DNA of 7,239 bases from Bacteroidota bacterium (GTDB taxonomy: Bacteria; Bacteroidota; Bacteroidia; Bacteroidales; PUMT01). Below are positions 1-6,954 of the stretch, piece after piece (the stretch's first letter is position 1; each line of letters begins with the position of its first letter). The DNA is taken from assembly GCA_003556985.1 (NCBI GenBank), contig PWPZ01000251.1:1-7239 (forward strand), read 5' to 3'. Both the position numbers and the translations under genes were made by a program. A model generated the notes under the pieces. The model searched no databases and had not been told where the DNA came from. It was given only the letters and a program-made list of their open reading frames with translations.

Positions 1-117
1 GAGCCACATCCTATTTCGCATAATGATTTTTACTCCGATAATCCATTTGTTGTTGAGATAAAAAGGACTGGATTTGAAATATTAGAAAATACCACATAAG
101 TTCAATCAAGTAGACGG

Positions 118-141
118 CTCCGCCAGCCATAGCTGACGGAG
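118..141 (-). repeat. 10-bp stem-loop, possibly a dispersed REP-like element
   Basis: CTCCGCCAGC (118-127) and GCTGACGGAG (132-141) flank a 4-base loop. Read as RNA from the minus strand the 10-bp stem is complete with one G-U wobble; from the plus strand the same position is a C-A mismatch. That asymmetry suggests the minus-strand transcript is the structured one. There is no T-run on either side, so it does not look like an intrinsic terminator. Short GC-rich hairpins in AT-rich intergenic DNA are often copies of dispersed palindromic elements. Whether this one recurs in the genome cannot be told from one window. Confidence 0.5.
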
Positions 142-481
142 AGCATCTTTCATACCACCCGGCGTACAGGCCACTTTCCAGGCGGTTCATCAAACGAAAG
201 GAAAGAGCGTTGGTGTAAATTTATGGGGAACGATCCATGAAAACCGTCCTCTATAATAATCAATGAATCAAATAAAACAATCCGTCGCGGATTCCCGAAA
301 AACTCACCCTCAACCTCGATAATCATTGAATTAATAGGGGTTGGCGGGTCTTTAGAATAGCTTCTTAATGAATCTTCGTGTGGTTGGTAGCTAGCCTGGC
401 TTGCTTCAACTATTAATCATTGACTAAAAGGCATTAATTTTACTTGATAGAAACTAATGCAACATTAGTTCATCTGAATTA

Positions 482-489
482 TAAATTTG
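482..489 (+). promoter_or_regulatory. candidate Bacteroidota -7 promoter element
   Basis: TAAATTTG matches the Bacteroidota sigma-factor -7 consensus TAnnTTTG at every fixed position and lies 20 bases before the ATG at 510. I do not find a good TTTG-type -33 box at the expected distance upstream, so support comes from the -7 box alone. If it is used, transcription would begin a few bases downstream and leave a very short leader. That would also rule out the upstream TTG at 444 as the start codon. Confidence 0.25.
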
Positions 490-509
490 CAACTAAAAGT
501 GATAGGTTC

Positions 510-1367
510 ATGACAAAAGCATCAGTCACCGGCCGAGGTAAAGCGAAATTTTTTGGAGGTATTATTTTCATTCTGTTTTTCCTTTTTGCCGATTGGCACC
601 ATTTATCGGCTGAAGAAACTGATTTGTTAAATCCGGCAGAAAGGAACTGCAAAACCGAACAGCAGGACACCGGGCATGCCACTGTTAAGGCTGATTTGTC
701 AAATCCGTCCGATATGATCTATCAGGCCTACATCACCGAAAAAATGGATCTGTGGAGAGAGGCAATGGCAATTCTCGAGGCTGAATACCGGCAATCGAAA
801 AACAAACACATCCTTTATCAGCTGATTTTGGCCAGATACGGCTATATCGGATATAGCCTGGGAACAGAAAACGAACAGGTAGCACGGGAGCAAATTTCCC
901 TTGCGGAAGAAGAAATTGATAATCTGTCCGGTTCGCTATTTCTTGAATCTTCGGCATATGCCATACAGGCAGCATTATATGCCTACAGGATATCCATGGC
1001 TCCCTGGAGAGCCGTTTTCTGGGGGCGAAGAAGCATGAATCTTATAAACAAGGCAATAGACACCAACCCCGAAAATCCCCATTCATGGATTGAGCACGGC
1101 AATGCAATGTTTTATGCTCCTTCAGCCCTTGGAGGCTCAAAAGAGGAGGCGATAAAAAGCTACAGCAGGGCCATAAACCTGATGGAAGCTGATATGAAGG
1201 AGACACACCGGTGGCTTTACCTGAACACACTGGTTGGACTGGCGAAAAGCTACCAGGAAGCAGAGAACCGTTCGATGGCCATAATTACCTACCGCAAAGC
1301 GCTGGAATTTGAACCTGATTTCAAATGGGTGCGTGACCGGCTGCTGCCTGAACTCCTTAATGAATGA
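510..1367 (+). CDS. exported or membrane-anchored TPR-repeat protein
   Basis: This is a 285-residue protein of unknown specific function, built of helical tetratricopeptide-like repeats, a fold used for protein-protein contacts. The ATG at 510 is chosen over an in-frame TTG at 444 because it places a basic N-terminus (K3, R9, K11, K13) directly before a hydrophobic stretch at residues 15-27, as in a signal peptide or anchor; cleavage near A34 in HLSA-EE is plausible. Residues 41-65 look like a flexible linker. Helix pairs run at about 70-112, 140-185, 190-226 and 234-269. The last two fit TPR spacing best: one has the turn APSALGG followed by KEEAIKSYSRAI, the other has AKSYQEAENRSMAIITYRKALEFEP. 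No catalytic motif is seen. No clear Shine-Dalgarno sequence precedes the ATG. The gene points the same way as the large envelope gene 308 bases downstream, so the two may be functionally linked, though the gap argues against tight co-transcription. TPR identity is well supported; the role is unknown. Confidence 0.8.
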   Translation: MTKASVTGRGKAKFFGGIIFILFFLFADWHHLSAEETDLLNPAERNCKTEQQDTGHATVKADLSNPSDMIYQAYITEKMDLWREAMAILEAEYRQSKNKHILYQLILARYGYIGYSLGTENEQVAREQISLAEEEIDNLSGSLFLESSAYAIQAALYAYRISMAPWRAVFWGRRSMNLINKAIDTNPENPHSWIEHGNAMFYAPSALGGSKEEAIKSYSRAINLMEADMKETHRWLYLNTLVGLAKSYQEAENRSMAIITYRKALEFEPDFKWVRDRLLPELLNE

Positions 1368-1675
1368 ATGATTACTGAGGAATGCAGGTATGACACGGGG
1401 GCATTAAATGGTAATCCGTCGGACAGATATATGTTGAAATAGCCTGAAAAAACCGGCCGGCAGAAAGGCATCATTTTCTTAACTGTGGCAGATTATCCAC
1501 ACTTGAAACGAGGCAGCATGGCATAAAAATATTTACGTGCCGGCTCAGAACTGTTTTAATCAGTGTTTTCTGCGATGATATTAGAACGTGCCTCATTCCG
1601 GAACCATTATTTGGTATATTTTTTGGCTTGCTATAGTCCCAGCCCGGTAATCCTAAAATATAAAAACCTATACTC
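1368..1675. other. 308-base intergenic region upstream of the large envelope gene
   Basis: No gene is supported here. The palindrome CCGGCCGG lies at 1453-1460 and GAGGCA/TGCCTC form a distant inverted pair (1510-1515 and 1589-1594), but neither is followed by a T-run, so no convincing terminator for the TPR gene is visible. The 3' part is AT-rich, with TTTG or TTTTTTGG tracts at 1610-1614 and 1619-1626 that could act as -33-type promoter boxes for the downstream gene. No good TAnnTTTG -7 box lies at the right distance, so I do not call a promoter. A 99-codon minus-strand frame across this gap runs into the start of the next gene and has no recognisable features. Confidence 0.5.
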
Positions 1676-4600
1676 ATGAAACAGCTTTGCACACTTATCA
1701 TTTTTAAAAGTCTGATCCTTTTACTTTTTTCACCCGATACGGTTTTTTCCCAACAATTCGGCAGGAACAAAGTAACTTACGATAAACTTAACTTCAGGGT
1801 TTTTGAAACCCCACACTTCAGGATACACCACTACCTGGAGGATGAAAGGGAAATAAGAGATTTTGCCCAGCTCACAGAGCGATGGTACGAAAGGCATCTG
1901 CCCATATTCCTCGACACCCTGGAAACCAAAATACCAATAATCCTCTATAACAATCATGCTGATTTTCAACAAACAACGGTCATACAGCAATTGATAGGCG
2001 TCGGAACCGGCGGGGTAACAGAAGGGATGCGCAAACGGGTTGTAATGCCTTTGTCTGCTTCCAGAAGGGAGACCAATCATGTCCTGGGTCACGAGCTTAC
2101 CCACGTCCACCACTTCAGGCTTTTTATGGGAAACGGTGGACGCGGCCTTGGGGGCCGGGCAATGGAAAACACCCCTCTGTGGATGGTTGAGGGGCAATCG
2201 GAATATCTTTCCCTGGGCCGCCAGGATGCGCATACTGCAATGTGGATGAGGGATGCAGTAAAACATGACAATATCCCTACCCTGAGAGACATGACTACAC
2301 GGATGCAGGAATTCTTCCCCTATCGGTGGGGCCATGCTTTCTGGGCTTTTTTCACTGCCCATTACGGTGACGAACAGATTCATCCCCTCTTTGTTTCAAC
2401 AGCCTTGACGGGTTACGATAGGGCGATTGACAGTCTTACCGGTTATTCGTCAGATTCCCTCTCCGCCCTGTGGGCAGAGGACCTGAGAGAATCCTACCTG
2501 CCACTGATGGAGGGAAAGCAGGAGTCGGTTGGTGAAAGACTATTTGGTCCTGAAAATGCCGGATACATGAATATCGCACCTGCCCTGAGCCCCGATGGCG
2601 ATAACATGGTCTTTATATCAGACATGAATGTGATCAGCATTGATTTCTTCCTGGCCAACGTAAGGGAAAACGAAATTGTCAGGCGTATAACAAATGTTAT
2701 CAGGGATGACCATATTGATGAATACAATTACCTTGAATCGGCCGGAACCTGGAACCCTGCCGGCACACAATATGCTCTTACAACCTTCATCGGTGGAAGG
2801 AATCAGTTAATAATAGCCGACCTGGAAAGAAGGAGGATTGTCAGAACCATCGACATACCGGGCCTTCCTGCCTTCAGTAATCCGGACTGGTCGCCCGATG
2901 GCGAAAGGATCGTGGTTTCAGGTCTGAGAGAGGGCAAAAGCGATCTTTATGTATATAATCTTGAGACCGGCGAGGTTGAACAGCTTACTGACGACAGGTA
3001 CGCTGCCCTTCAGCCTTCGTGGTCGCCCGACGGATCAAAAATAGCATTTATTACCGACAGGGAAGGAAATACCGATTTTGAAACCATAAAATTCGGTAAT
3101 TACCGGCTGGCAGAATATGATATGAACAACGGCACCTCAACCGTTATTGAAATTTTACCAGGGTCGGATATTATCAACCCCAAATATTCCCCGGACGGAA
3201 CAGAGATATTCTTTGTTTCAAATGCCGACGGCTTCAGGAATATTTACCGTTATTCAACAGATGCAGTTGAAGTAAGAAAGGTTACAGACCTTCAGGTTGG
3301 TGTGAGCGGCATTACCTCCCTGTCTCCCTGCTTTGATATTGCCAGGGAAAGCGGCGACCTGATATATATCCTATACAATAATGCCGGCTATGAGCTTTTC
3401 AGGGAAAATGTGGCGCAACTTGACGGACCGGTTTTCACCGACGATGATGTTGACCTGACAGCCGCTATTTTGCCTCCGGTTGACAAGGAGCCCCCGGTGA
3501 TGATAGTGGACGAAAAACTGGACAGGTATCCCCGTACCGACCCGGAAGAATTCCAGGAAACCGAGTATGATCCGGGATTTGGGCTGGAATTCATAGGAAG
3601 TTCAGGCATTGGCGTGGGAGTGAGCCAGTTCGGCGCCGGTGCTGCCGGAGGAGTCAGCTTCATGTTCAGCGACATGCTCAGAGAAAACCTTCTCACAACC
3701 TCGTTGCAGGTTCAGGGACGGCTAATAGATATTTCTGGCCAGGCAGTATACATGAACCAGTCCCGCTGTTATAACTGGGGGGGCGTGTTTTCGCATATAC
3801 CCTACAGATCGGCACGGGCATTTGTAACAGAGGACGAGATAAACGGCACGGATGCAATAAACATGATAGTTATTGAACAAAGAGTCTTTGAAGATGAACT
3901 GGGGGCATTCGGGCAATATCCGATATCCAGGCACCTCCGCTGGGAAGGGGGTGCAAGTGCAAGCACGTACAGCTTCAGGGTAGACAGCATAAATAACTAT
4001 TATATAGGAAACAGGCTCGTGGAAAGGGAAGAGCATCAGGCTGAGGCCCCGGAAACCTTTTTTATGTACAGGACATACCTGGCATATGTGGGCGACCGTT
4101 CCCGGTTCGGCTTAACCTCTCCGATGAGCGGGCACCGCTACCGGTTCCAGGTTGACAGGTCATTTGGTGAATTTGGGTTCTGGGGACTGAGAGCTGATTA
4201 CCGTCAGTATCGATTGATTCATCCTGTGGGCCTCGGATTCCGCCTTATGCATTTTGGCCGTTACGGCAGGGATGCCGACCAGCTTCAGCCTGTTTTCTTA
4301 GGAAATCCTTTTTTTGTAAGAGGCTATAGCTTCAGGCAGATTACGCAGACAAATGAAACTTCAGAACAATATATAAGTGTTAACAACCTTCTCGGAAGTA
4401 AAATTGCCGTGGCAAATGCAGAAGTGCGCCTGCCATTTACAGGTCCACCGGAACTTGCCCTAATACGCTCCAGGATGTTTTTCAGCGATTTGGTCTTTTT
4501 TGCAGACGCGGGACTGGCATGGAATGACTTCGACGACATTGAAGCCAGATGGAGCCCGGTGCGCGATGATGATGTACGCATTCCCGTTGTCAGTACCGGC

Positions 4601-4726
4601 GTGGCTTTACGGGTGAATCTGTTCGGAGCGATTATCCTGGAGCCGTTTTTCGCATTTCCTTTCCAGCGAAGAGCCGACAGAACAACAGGAACCCTGGGGT
4701 TCCACCTCTCCTTCGGAGGCTTCTGA
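1676..4726 (+). CDS. three-domain envelope protein: gluzincin-like peptidase, TolB-like propeller, Omp85-like barrel
   Basis: This 1016-residue protein probably sits in the outer membrane; its substrate is unknown. Residues 1-25 form a signal peptide (K2, hydrophobic 4-19, likely cut after VFS-25). Residues 35-280 resemble a peptidase MA/gluzincin domain: HELTH at 139-143 supplies two zinc ligands (H139, H143) and the catalytic Glu (E140), and PLWMVEGQSEY at 167-177 supplies the probable third ligand, E172. All key residues are intact, so it is predicted active. Residues 300-580 are a PD40/TolB-like beta-propeller, with blades marked by ALSPDG (303-308), WNPAG (359-363), WSPDG (405-409), WSPDG (449-453), YSPDG (504-508) and a degenerate LSPCFD (549-554). 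After an acidic, proline-containing linker (587-633), residues 634-1016 match Bac_surface_Ag barrels: a glycine-rich entry, SPMSG at 815-819, the Omp85 signature VRGY at 881-884, NAEVRLPF at 914-921, FFADAGLAW at 941-949, and a terminal Phe. Similar chains are often annotated 'biopolymer transporter Tol', but this is not a Tol-Pal TolB. The start is the ATG directly before the signal peptide; no Shine-Dalgarno is seen. The domain calls are firm; the function is open. Confidence 0.9.
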   Translation: MKQLCTLIIFKSLILLLFSPDTVFSQQFGRNKVTYDKLNFRVFETPHFRIHHYLEDEREIRDFAQLTERWYERHLPIFLDTLETKIPIILYNNHADFQQTTVIQQLIGVGTGGVTEGMRKRVVMPLSASRRETNHVLGHELTHVHHFRLFMGNGGRGLGGRAMENTPLWMVEGQSEYLSLGRQDAHTAMWMRDAVKHDNIPTLRDMTTRMQEFFPYRWGHAFWAFFTAHYGDEQIHPLFVSTALTGYDRAIDSLTGYSSDSLSALWAEDLRESYLPLMEGKQESVGERLFGPENAGYMNIAPALSPDGDNMVFISDMNVISIDFFLANVRENEIVRRITNVIRDDHIDEYNYLESAGTWNPAGTQYALTTFIGGRNQLIIADLERRRIVRTIDIPGLPAFSNPDWSPDGERIVVSGLREGKSDLYVYNLETGEVEQLTDDRYAALQPSWSPDGSKIAFITDREGNTDFETIKFGNYRLAEYDMNNGTSTVIEILPGSDIINPKYSPDGTEIFFVSNADGFRNIYRYSTDAVEVRKVTDLQVGVSGITSLSPCFDIARESGDLIYILYNNAGYELFRENVAQLDGPVFTDDDVDLTAAILPPVDKEPPVMIVDEKLDRYPRTDPEEFQETEYDPGFGLEFIGSSGIGVGVSQFGAGAAGGVSFMFSDMLRENLLTTSLQVQGRLIDISGQAVYMNQSRCYNWGGVFSHIPYRSARAFVTEDEINGTDAINMIVIEQRVFEDELGAFGQYPISRHLRWEGGASASTYSFRVDSINNYYIGNRLVEREEHQAEAPETFFMYRTYLAYVGDRSRFGLTSPMSGHRYRFQVDRSFGEFGFWGLRADYRQYRLIHPVGLGFRLMHFGRYGRDADQLQPVFLGNPFFVRGYSFRQITQTNETSEQYISVNNLLGSKIAVANAEVRLPFTGPPELALIRSRMFFSDLVFFADAGLAWNDFDDIEARWSPVRDDDVRIPVVSTGVALRVNLFGAIILEPFFAFPFQRRADRTTGTLGFHLSFGGF
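4688..4703. repeat. palindromic hairpin at the 3' end of the envelope-protein gene
   Basis: GGAACCCTGGGGTTCC is a 7-bp inverted repeat around a 2-base centre, or a 6-bp stem with a CTGG tetraloop. It lies within the last codons of the envelope gene (Gly-Thr-Leu-Gly-Phe), 23 bases before its stop. A weaker CTCC-ttc-GGAG hairpin follows at 4708-4718. No T-run follows, so an intrinsic terminator is not supported. Its right arm, GGGTTCC, recurs at 4750-4756 in the facing gene. Confidence 0.4.
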
Positions 4727-4731
4727 ATGCA

Positions 4732-6717
4732 CTATGGGCAATAAAGACCGGGTTCCGGCGAACCTGAATCAAATACCGCCAGACACTGGCCATCGATTTC
4801 CATCCCATTGTACATGAAGGGGGCTGTCCCGAAATTTGCAATGATTTCCAAAGTTTCTCCAAACCGGGTTTTTTGAACCAGCCGGTCCGGCGTAAGCCAA
4901 TCAAAGTGGTTCAAAGGTTTGGTGACAGCGGCAGAATGCGTTTTGGCAAACATCCCGGAATGGCTGGAAATAATATCTTTATACTGGTCCCAGTGATGCC
5001 TGTCAATATGATACAAGGGCGGAACATTATACAGGATCTCCTTCAGCATGGTTCCGGTTATTTCAGATGGCACCTTAAGGCTGCCCCATTCCCAGTGATG
5101 AGAAGTAATTACAGCGTTATTGTACACCAGCTGGAACAACGGTAAATTGAACCTGTTATCAAAGTACACATACCGGTATTTATCTTTGACCGGAACCGGT
5201 TTTACGTAACGAGCCGGTATACCGCCCGATGGCGAATAGTAGGATCCTACAAAATATTCCGAATTACTATCAGACCTCATGTCAGGATCACCCCATGCTA
5301 CAACCGGCGTTGTCATTCCATGCGCATAAGCGATTGTGTTTGCTGAGAAATCATTTCCTGTTTCCGACCCGACGACCAGACCATAAGTGTCGCGTATCCA
5401 GGCCATCCTTTCCAGGCGGGCCTCCATATCATCCCTTTGACTGGTCATCCGCGAGGGAGTGTAATCATCATAGCACTCTCCAGTGGCATCACAATCAATG
5501 AACCAGGAGTTGAACCGTATCCCCTGATCGAACACCGCTTTTGTCCGGTTATGTACAGAAGGGAGGGAAAGGATGGGGTTCAGCCTTCTTCCCTCCCCCA
5601 GGAATCCTCCTACGGGTTGCCCCCTCTTGTTCATGACAAATGCATTCTGGTACAAAGTGGTGTCGTCAAAAGTCGCGGTAATCCACCTTTCTTCTCCAGG
5701 CGGGTGGATACTGTGGTACGAATCATATGGCCCTATAAGATATCCTGCTTCATTGACCTGAGATACAAATTCCGGATAATTTTCCCCTACCGTCCAGCTA
5801 TGCAGGCCTATCCATGCCTTTTTTATACCTGAATCCTGTAAGCCCTCAAGCAGGCTTTGAAGATCTTTCATCCGGCTTTCAATATTCTTATCGGTATTTA
5901 ATTGGTTTTGCCATACATAAATATGAGGGGCCCCGTAAAGTTTCCTGATATCGGGGTTTTTTTCAGCTTTTTCTTCCAGGCTAAGTATTCCCCTGGTATC
6001 GATTATATAATTTTTATAGGTTTTTGCAATTTCGGTAATATCGTTGCTGACAGGATAGATCCTGAACCCGTATTTCTTCTCCTTTACAGTTGAAGGAAAA
6101 TCATGAATAAAATTCATGGCTATAGAACCATCCTCATCATGAAAATGAAGCCTGTTGTTAAACTTGTTTTTAATTATGAACACAAGAGCAATTTCATCCA
6201 TATTCAAAGCGAAGAACTGCATCGACAGGGCCTCCAGTGCATTCAGCGGGCCCTGATCTGACAGGTGTTCCAACCATATCAGGTCTTTGGCCGGAATGAA
6301 CTTACCCTGATGCAGGGGTATGGTATATGCGTCAAGATCGGTGCTTACCCGGGGCCAGGTAAACTCCGAGGAAGCTTCGCTTTGGATAACAACATCAAGA
6401 TAATCGCTGCCGGGGGTCAGTGAAACGCTAATACCGGTGCCGGGATACTCCCAGGTTACGAATCCCGGAGCAACTTTTAAATTCGCAATTTCCCGGTTTG
6501 GGGAATCAGATGAAACAGAATATTTTTTGCCGTCAGGACTGTAATAATTGAGAGAAAACGTCTCCGGATCGATCCCGAAACTATGTGAGCCGGCAGTCAA
6601 TAAATACGGATCATCTGACCGGGAAACAGATTCACTGACTCCAATAAACGAGACTATCAGAAGAATCGCAATTTTTTTTACCGGTCCCGGATTGCCAAAA
6701 AATTTCCCTGCATTCAT
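4732..6717 (-). CDS. exported glycoside hydrolase, GH101/GH129/DUF5696-like
   Basis: This 661-residue protein probably cleaves a glycosidic bond in the periplasm or outside the cell; the sugar is not known. Residues 1-32 look like a signal peptide (K14, K15, hydrophobic 16-28). There is no lipobox Cys, so it is not a typical lipoprotein. Residues 36-235 read as a beta-sandwich resembling the N-terminal domains of GH101/GH129-type enzymes. Residues 262-590 read as a TIM barrel: KKAWIGLHSW (299-308), GYLIGPYDSYHSI (325-337), SWFIDCDATGE (404-414) and GLVVGSETGND (446-456). By analogy with retaining enzymes, the nucleophile would be an Asp in FIDCD (D408 or D410) and the acid/base E452 in GSETGND, about 42-44 residues apart. 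Residues 600-661 form a small C-terminal beta domain. If it belongs with GH101/GH129, alpha-linked GalNAc glycans would be candidate substrates, but that is an inference. The ATG at 6717 sits just before the signal sequence, and the next Met is at residue 167. No SusC/SusD genes are in view, so it is not in an obvious polysaccharide locus. Its stop lies 5 bases from the facing gene's stop. Confidence 0.75.
   Translation of the reverse strand: MNAGKFFGNPGPVKKIAILLIVSFIGVSESVSRSDDPYLLTAGSHSFGIDPETFSLNYYSPDGKKYSVSSDSPNREIANLKVAPGFVTWEYPGTGISVSLTPGSDYLDVVIQSEASSEFTWPRVSTDLDAYTIPLHQGKFIPAKDLIWLEHLSDQGPLNALEALSMQFFALNMDEIALVFIIKNKFNNRLHFHDEDGSIAMNFIHDFPSTVKEKKYGFRIYPVSNDITEIAKTYKNYIIDTRGILSLEEKAEKNPDIRKLYGAPHIYVWQNQLNTDKNIESRMKDLQSLLEGLQDSGIKKAWIGLHSWTVGENYPEFVSQVNEAGYLIGPYDSYHSIHPPGEERWITATFDDTTLYQNAFVMNKRGQPVGGFLGEGRRLNPILSLPSVHNRTKAVFDQGIRFNSWFIDCDATGECYDDYTPSRMTSQRDDMEARLERMAWIRDTYGLVVGSETGNDFSANTIAYAHGMTTPVVAWGDPDMRSDSNSEYFVGSYYSPSGGIPARYVKPVPVKDKYRYVYFDNRFNLPLFQLVYNNAVITSHHWEWGSLKVPSEITGTMLKEILYNVPPLYHIDRHHWDQYKDIISSHSGMFAKTHSAAVTKPLNHFDWLTPDRLVQKTRFGETLEIIANFGTAPFMYNGMEIDGQCLAVFDSGSPEPGLYCP
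4749..4766. repeat. hairpin at the 3' end of the glycoside-hydrolase gene
   Basis: CGGGTTC (4749-4755) pairs with GAACCTG (4760-4766) around a CGGC loop, giving a 7-bp stem with one G-U-type position. It lies inside the last codons of the minus-strand hydrolase gene and about 22 bases past the stop of the plus-strand gene. On the minus strand it is followed by the modestly T-rich GTCTTTATTG; on the plus strand by AATCAAAT. It could slow or stop transcription coming from either gene, but neither flank has the uninterrupted T-run of a classical terminator. Confidence 0.35.
4937..4955. repeat. 19-base exact direct repeat, copy inside the hydrolase gene
   Basis: TGCGTTTTGGCAAACATCC occurs here and again, identical and in the same orientation, at 6861-6879. 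This copy encodes the GMFAKTH segment (residues 587-593) near the C-terminal end of the hydrolase barrel. The match stops abruptly: the bases on both sides differ from those around the other copy. Confidence 0.7.
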
Positions 6718-6739
6718 CTCATTTTCTTCTTTGCTAATT

Positions 6740-6770
6740 CTAAGCGAACTTCACTTCGACCTTCACTTAG
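6740..6770 (-). promoter_or_regulatory. leader hairpin made from a tandem 12-mer upstream of the hydrolase gene
   Basis: On the minus strand, AAGTGAAGGTCG (6768-6757) is followed at once by AAGTGAAGTTCG (6756-6745), matching at 11 of 12 positions. The same segment folds: CTAAGTGAA (6770-6762) pairs with TTCGCTTAG (6748-6740) in a 9-bp stem with one G-U wobble and a 13-base loop. The stem is complete only in the minus-strand RNA, the sense strand of the hydrolase, and ends 22 bases before its ATG. It could influence translation or mRNA stability, or the tandem 12-mer could be a protein-binding site. It lacks a T-run, so it is not a terminator. No known riboswitch class is recognised. Confidence 0.35.
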
Positions 6771-6860
6771 TCTAAACCTGTTTTAAGACATTTATATTTT
6801 CTCTCTTAATTCTACTTATCAGGCTCAGATCCTACTTCACCTATCACCCTTCATCCAATT

Positions 6861-6879
6861 TGCGTTTTGGCAAACATCC
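6861..6879. repeat. 19-base exact direct repeat, intergenic copy
   Basis: This is the second copy of TGCGTTTTGGCAAACATCC, located in the 237-base gap between the hydrolase and the SHOCT gene. Read on the minus strand it begins a nine-codon frame, M-F-A-K-T-Q-I-G then stop, sharing the MFAKT codons with the hydrolase. The TTTGC and GCAAA ends of this segment can also form a short 5-bp hairpin. It may be a short copied fragment or a dispersed intergenic repeat that happens to match the gene. Confidence 0.65.
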
Positions 6880-6954
6880 ATTATTCGTCATTCAATTATC
6901 CTCACAAAGTTCCTTAAAGGCCTGTAAGCTTAATCACCAAAAACTCCTCTGCAT

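Larger units (their letters stand above)
1..509. other. gene-poor left end with a hairpin and a possible gene relic
   Basis: I see no intact gene here. The stretch is AT-rich. The only open frame of note is a 60-codon minus-strand frame (193 down to 11), and most of it overlaps a hairpin-containing segment, so it is probably not a real protein as it stands. Its last third, from an ATG at 97-95 on the minus strand, may be a frameshifted start of a GIY-YIG-like gene (see findings). Other structure: a strong hairpin at 118-141, a small perfect inverted repeat AATCCG-tcg-CGGATT at 279-293 with no T-run after it, and three near-copies of AATCAWTGA at 258-266, 321-329 and 415-423, which may simply reflect AT-rich composition. 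The leader and likely promoter of the TPR gene lie at its right end. Confidence 0.5.

Noticed and set aside
279..293. AATCCG-tcg-CGGATT inverted repeat as a terminator
   Set aside because: The 6-bp stem has a 3-base loop, no T-run on either side, and no gene ending nearby inside the window.
376..410. GC-rich stretch around GGTAGCTAGCCTGGC as a possible tRNA-like piece
   Set aside because: No cloverleaf, no T-loop GGTTCRA and no acceptor stem can be formed.
444..509. TTG start at 444 extending the TPR protein by 22 residues
   Set aside because: The extension places 22 extra residues before the signal-like N-terminus, and a perfect -7 promoter box (482-489) lies within it. The ATG at 510 is preferred.
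1606..1640. Promoter for the envelope gene with -33 TTTG boxes
   Set aside because: TTTG words at 1610-1613 and 1622-1625 have no TAnnTTTG partner about 19-21 bases downstream, so the call would rest on AT-richness alone.
1471..1770. 99-codon minus-strand open frame across the gap before the envelope gene
   Set aside because: It overlaps the start and signal peptide of the envelope gene and lacks any domain or start-site signal.
1730..2383. 217-codon minus-strand open frame
   Set aside because: It lies opposite the signal peptide and zinc-peptidase domain of the plus-strand gene, whose HELTH and WxxEG motifs are clearly coding. The antisense translation shows no recognisable domain.
5437..5832. 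131-codon plus-strand open frame
   Set aside because: It is antisense to the hydrolase barrel core containing FIDCD, and its translation looks like low-information shadow sequence.
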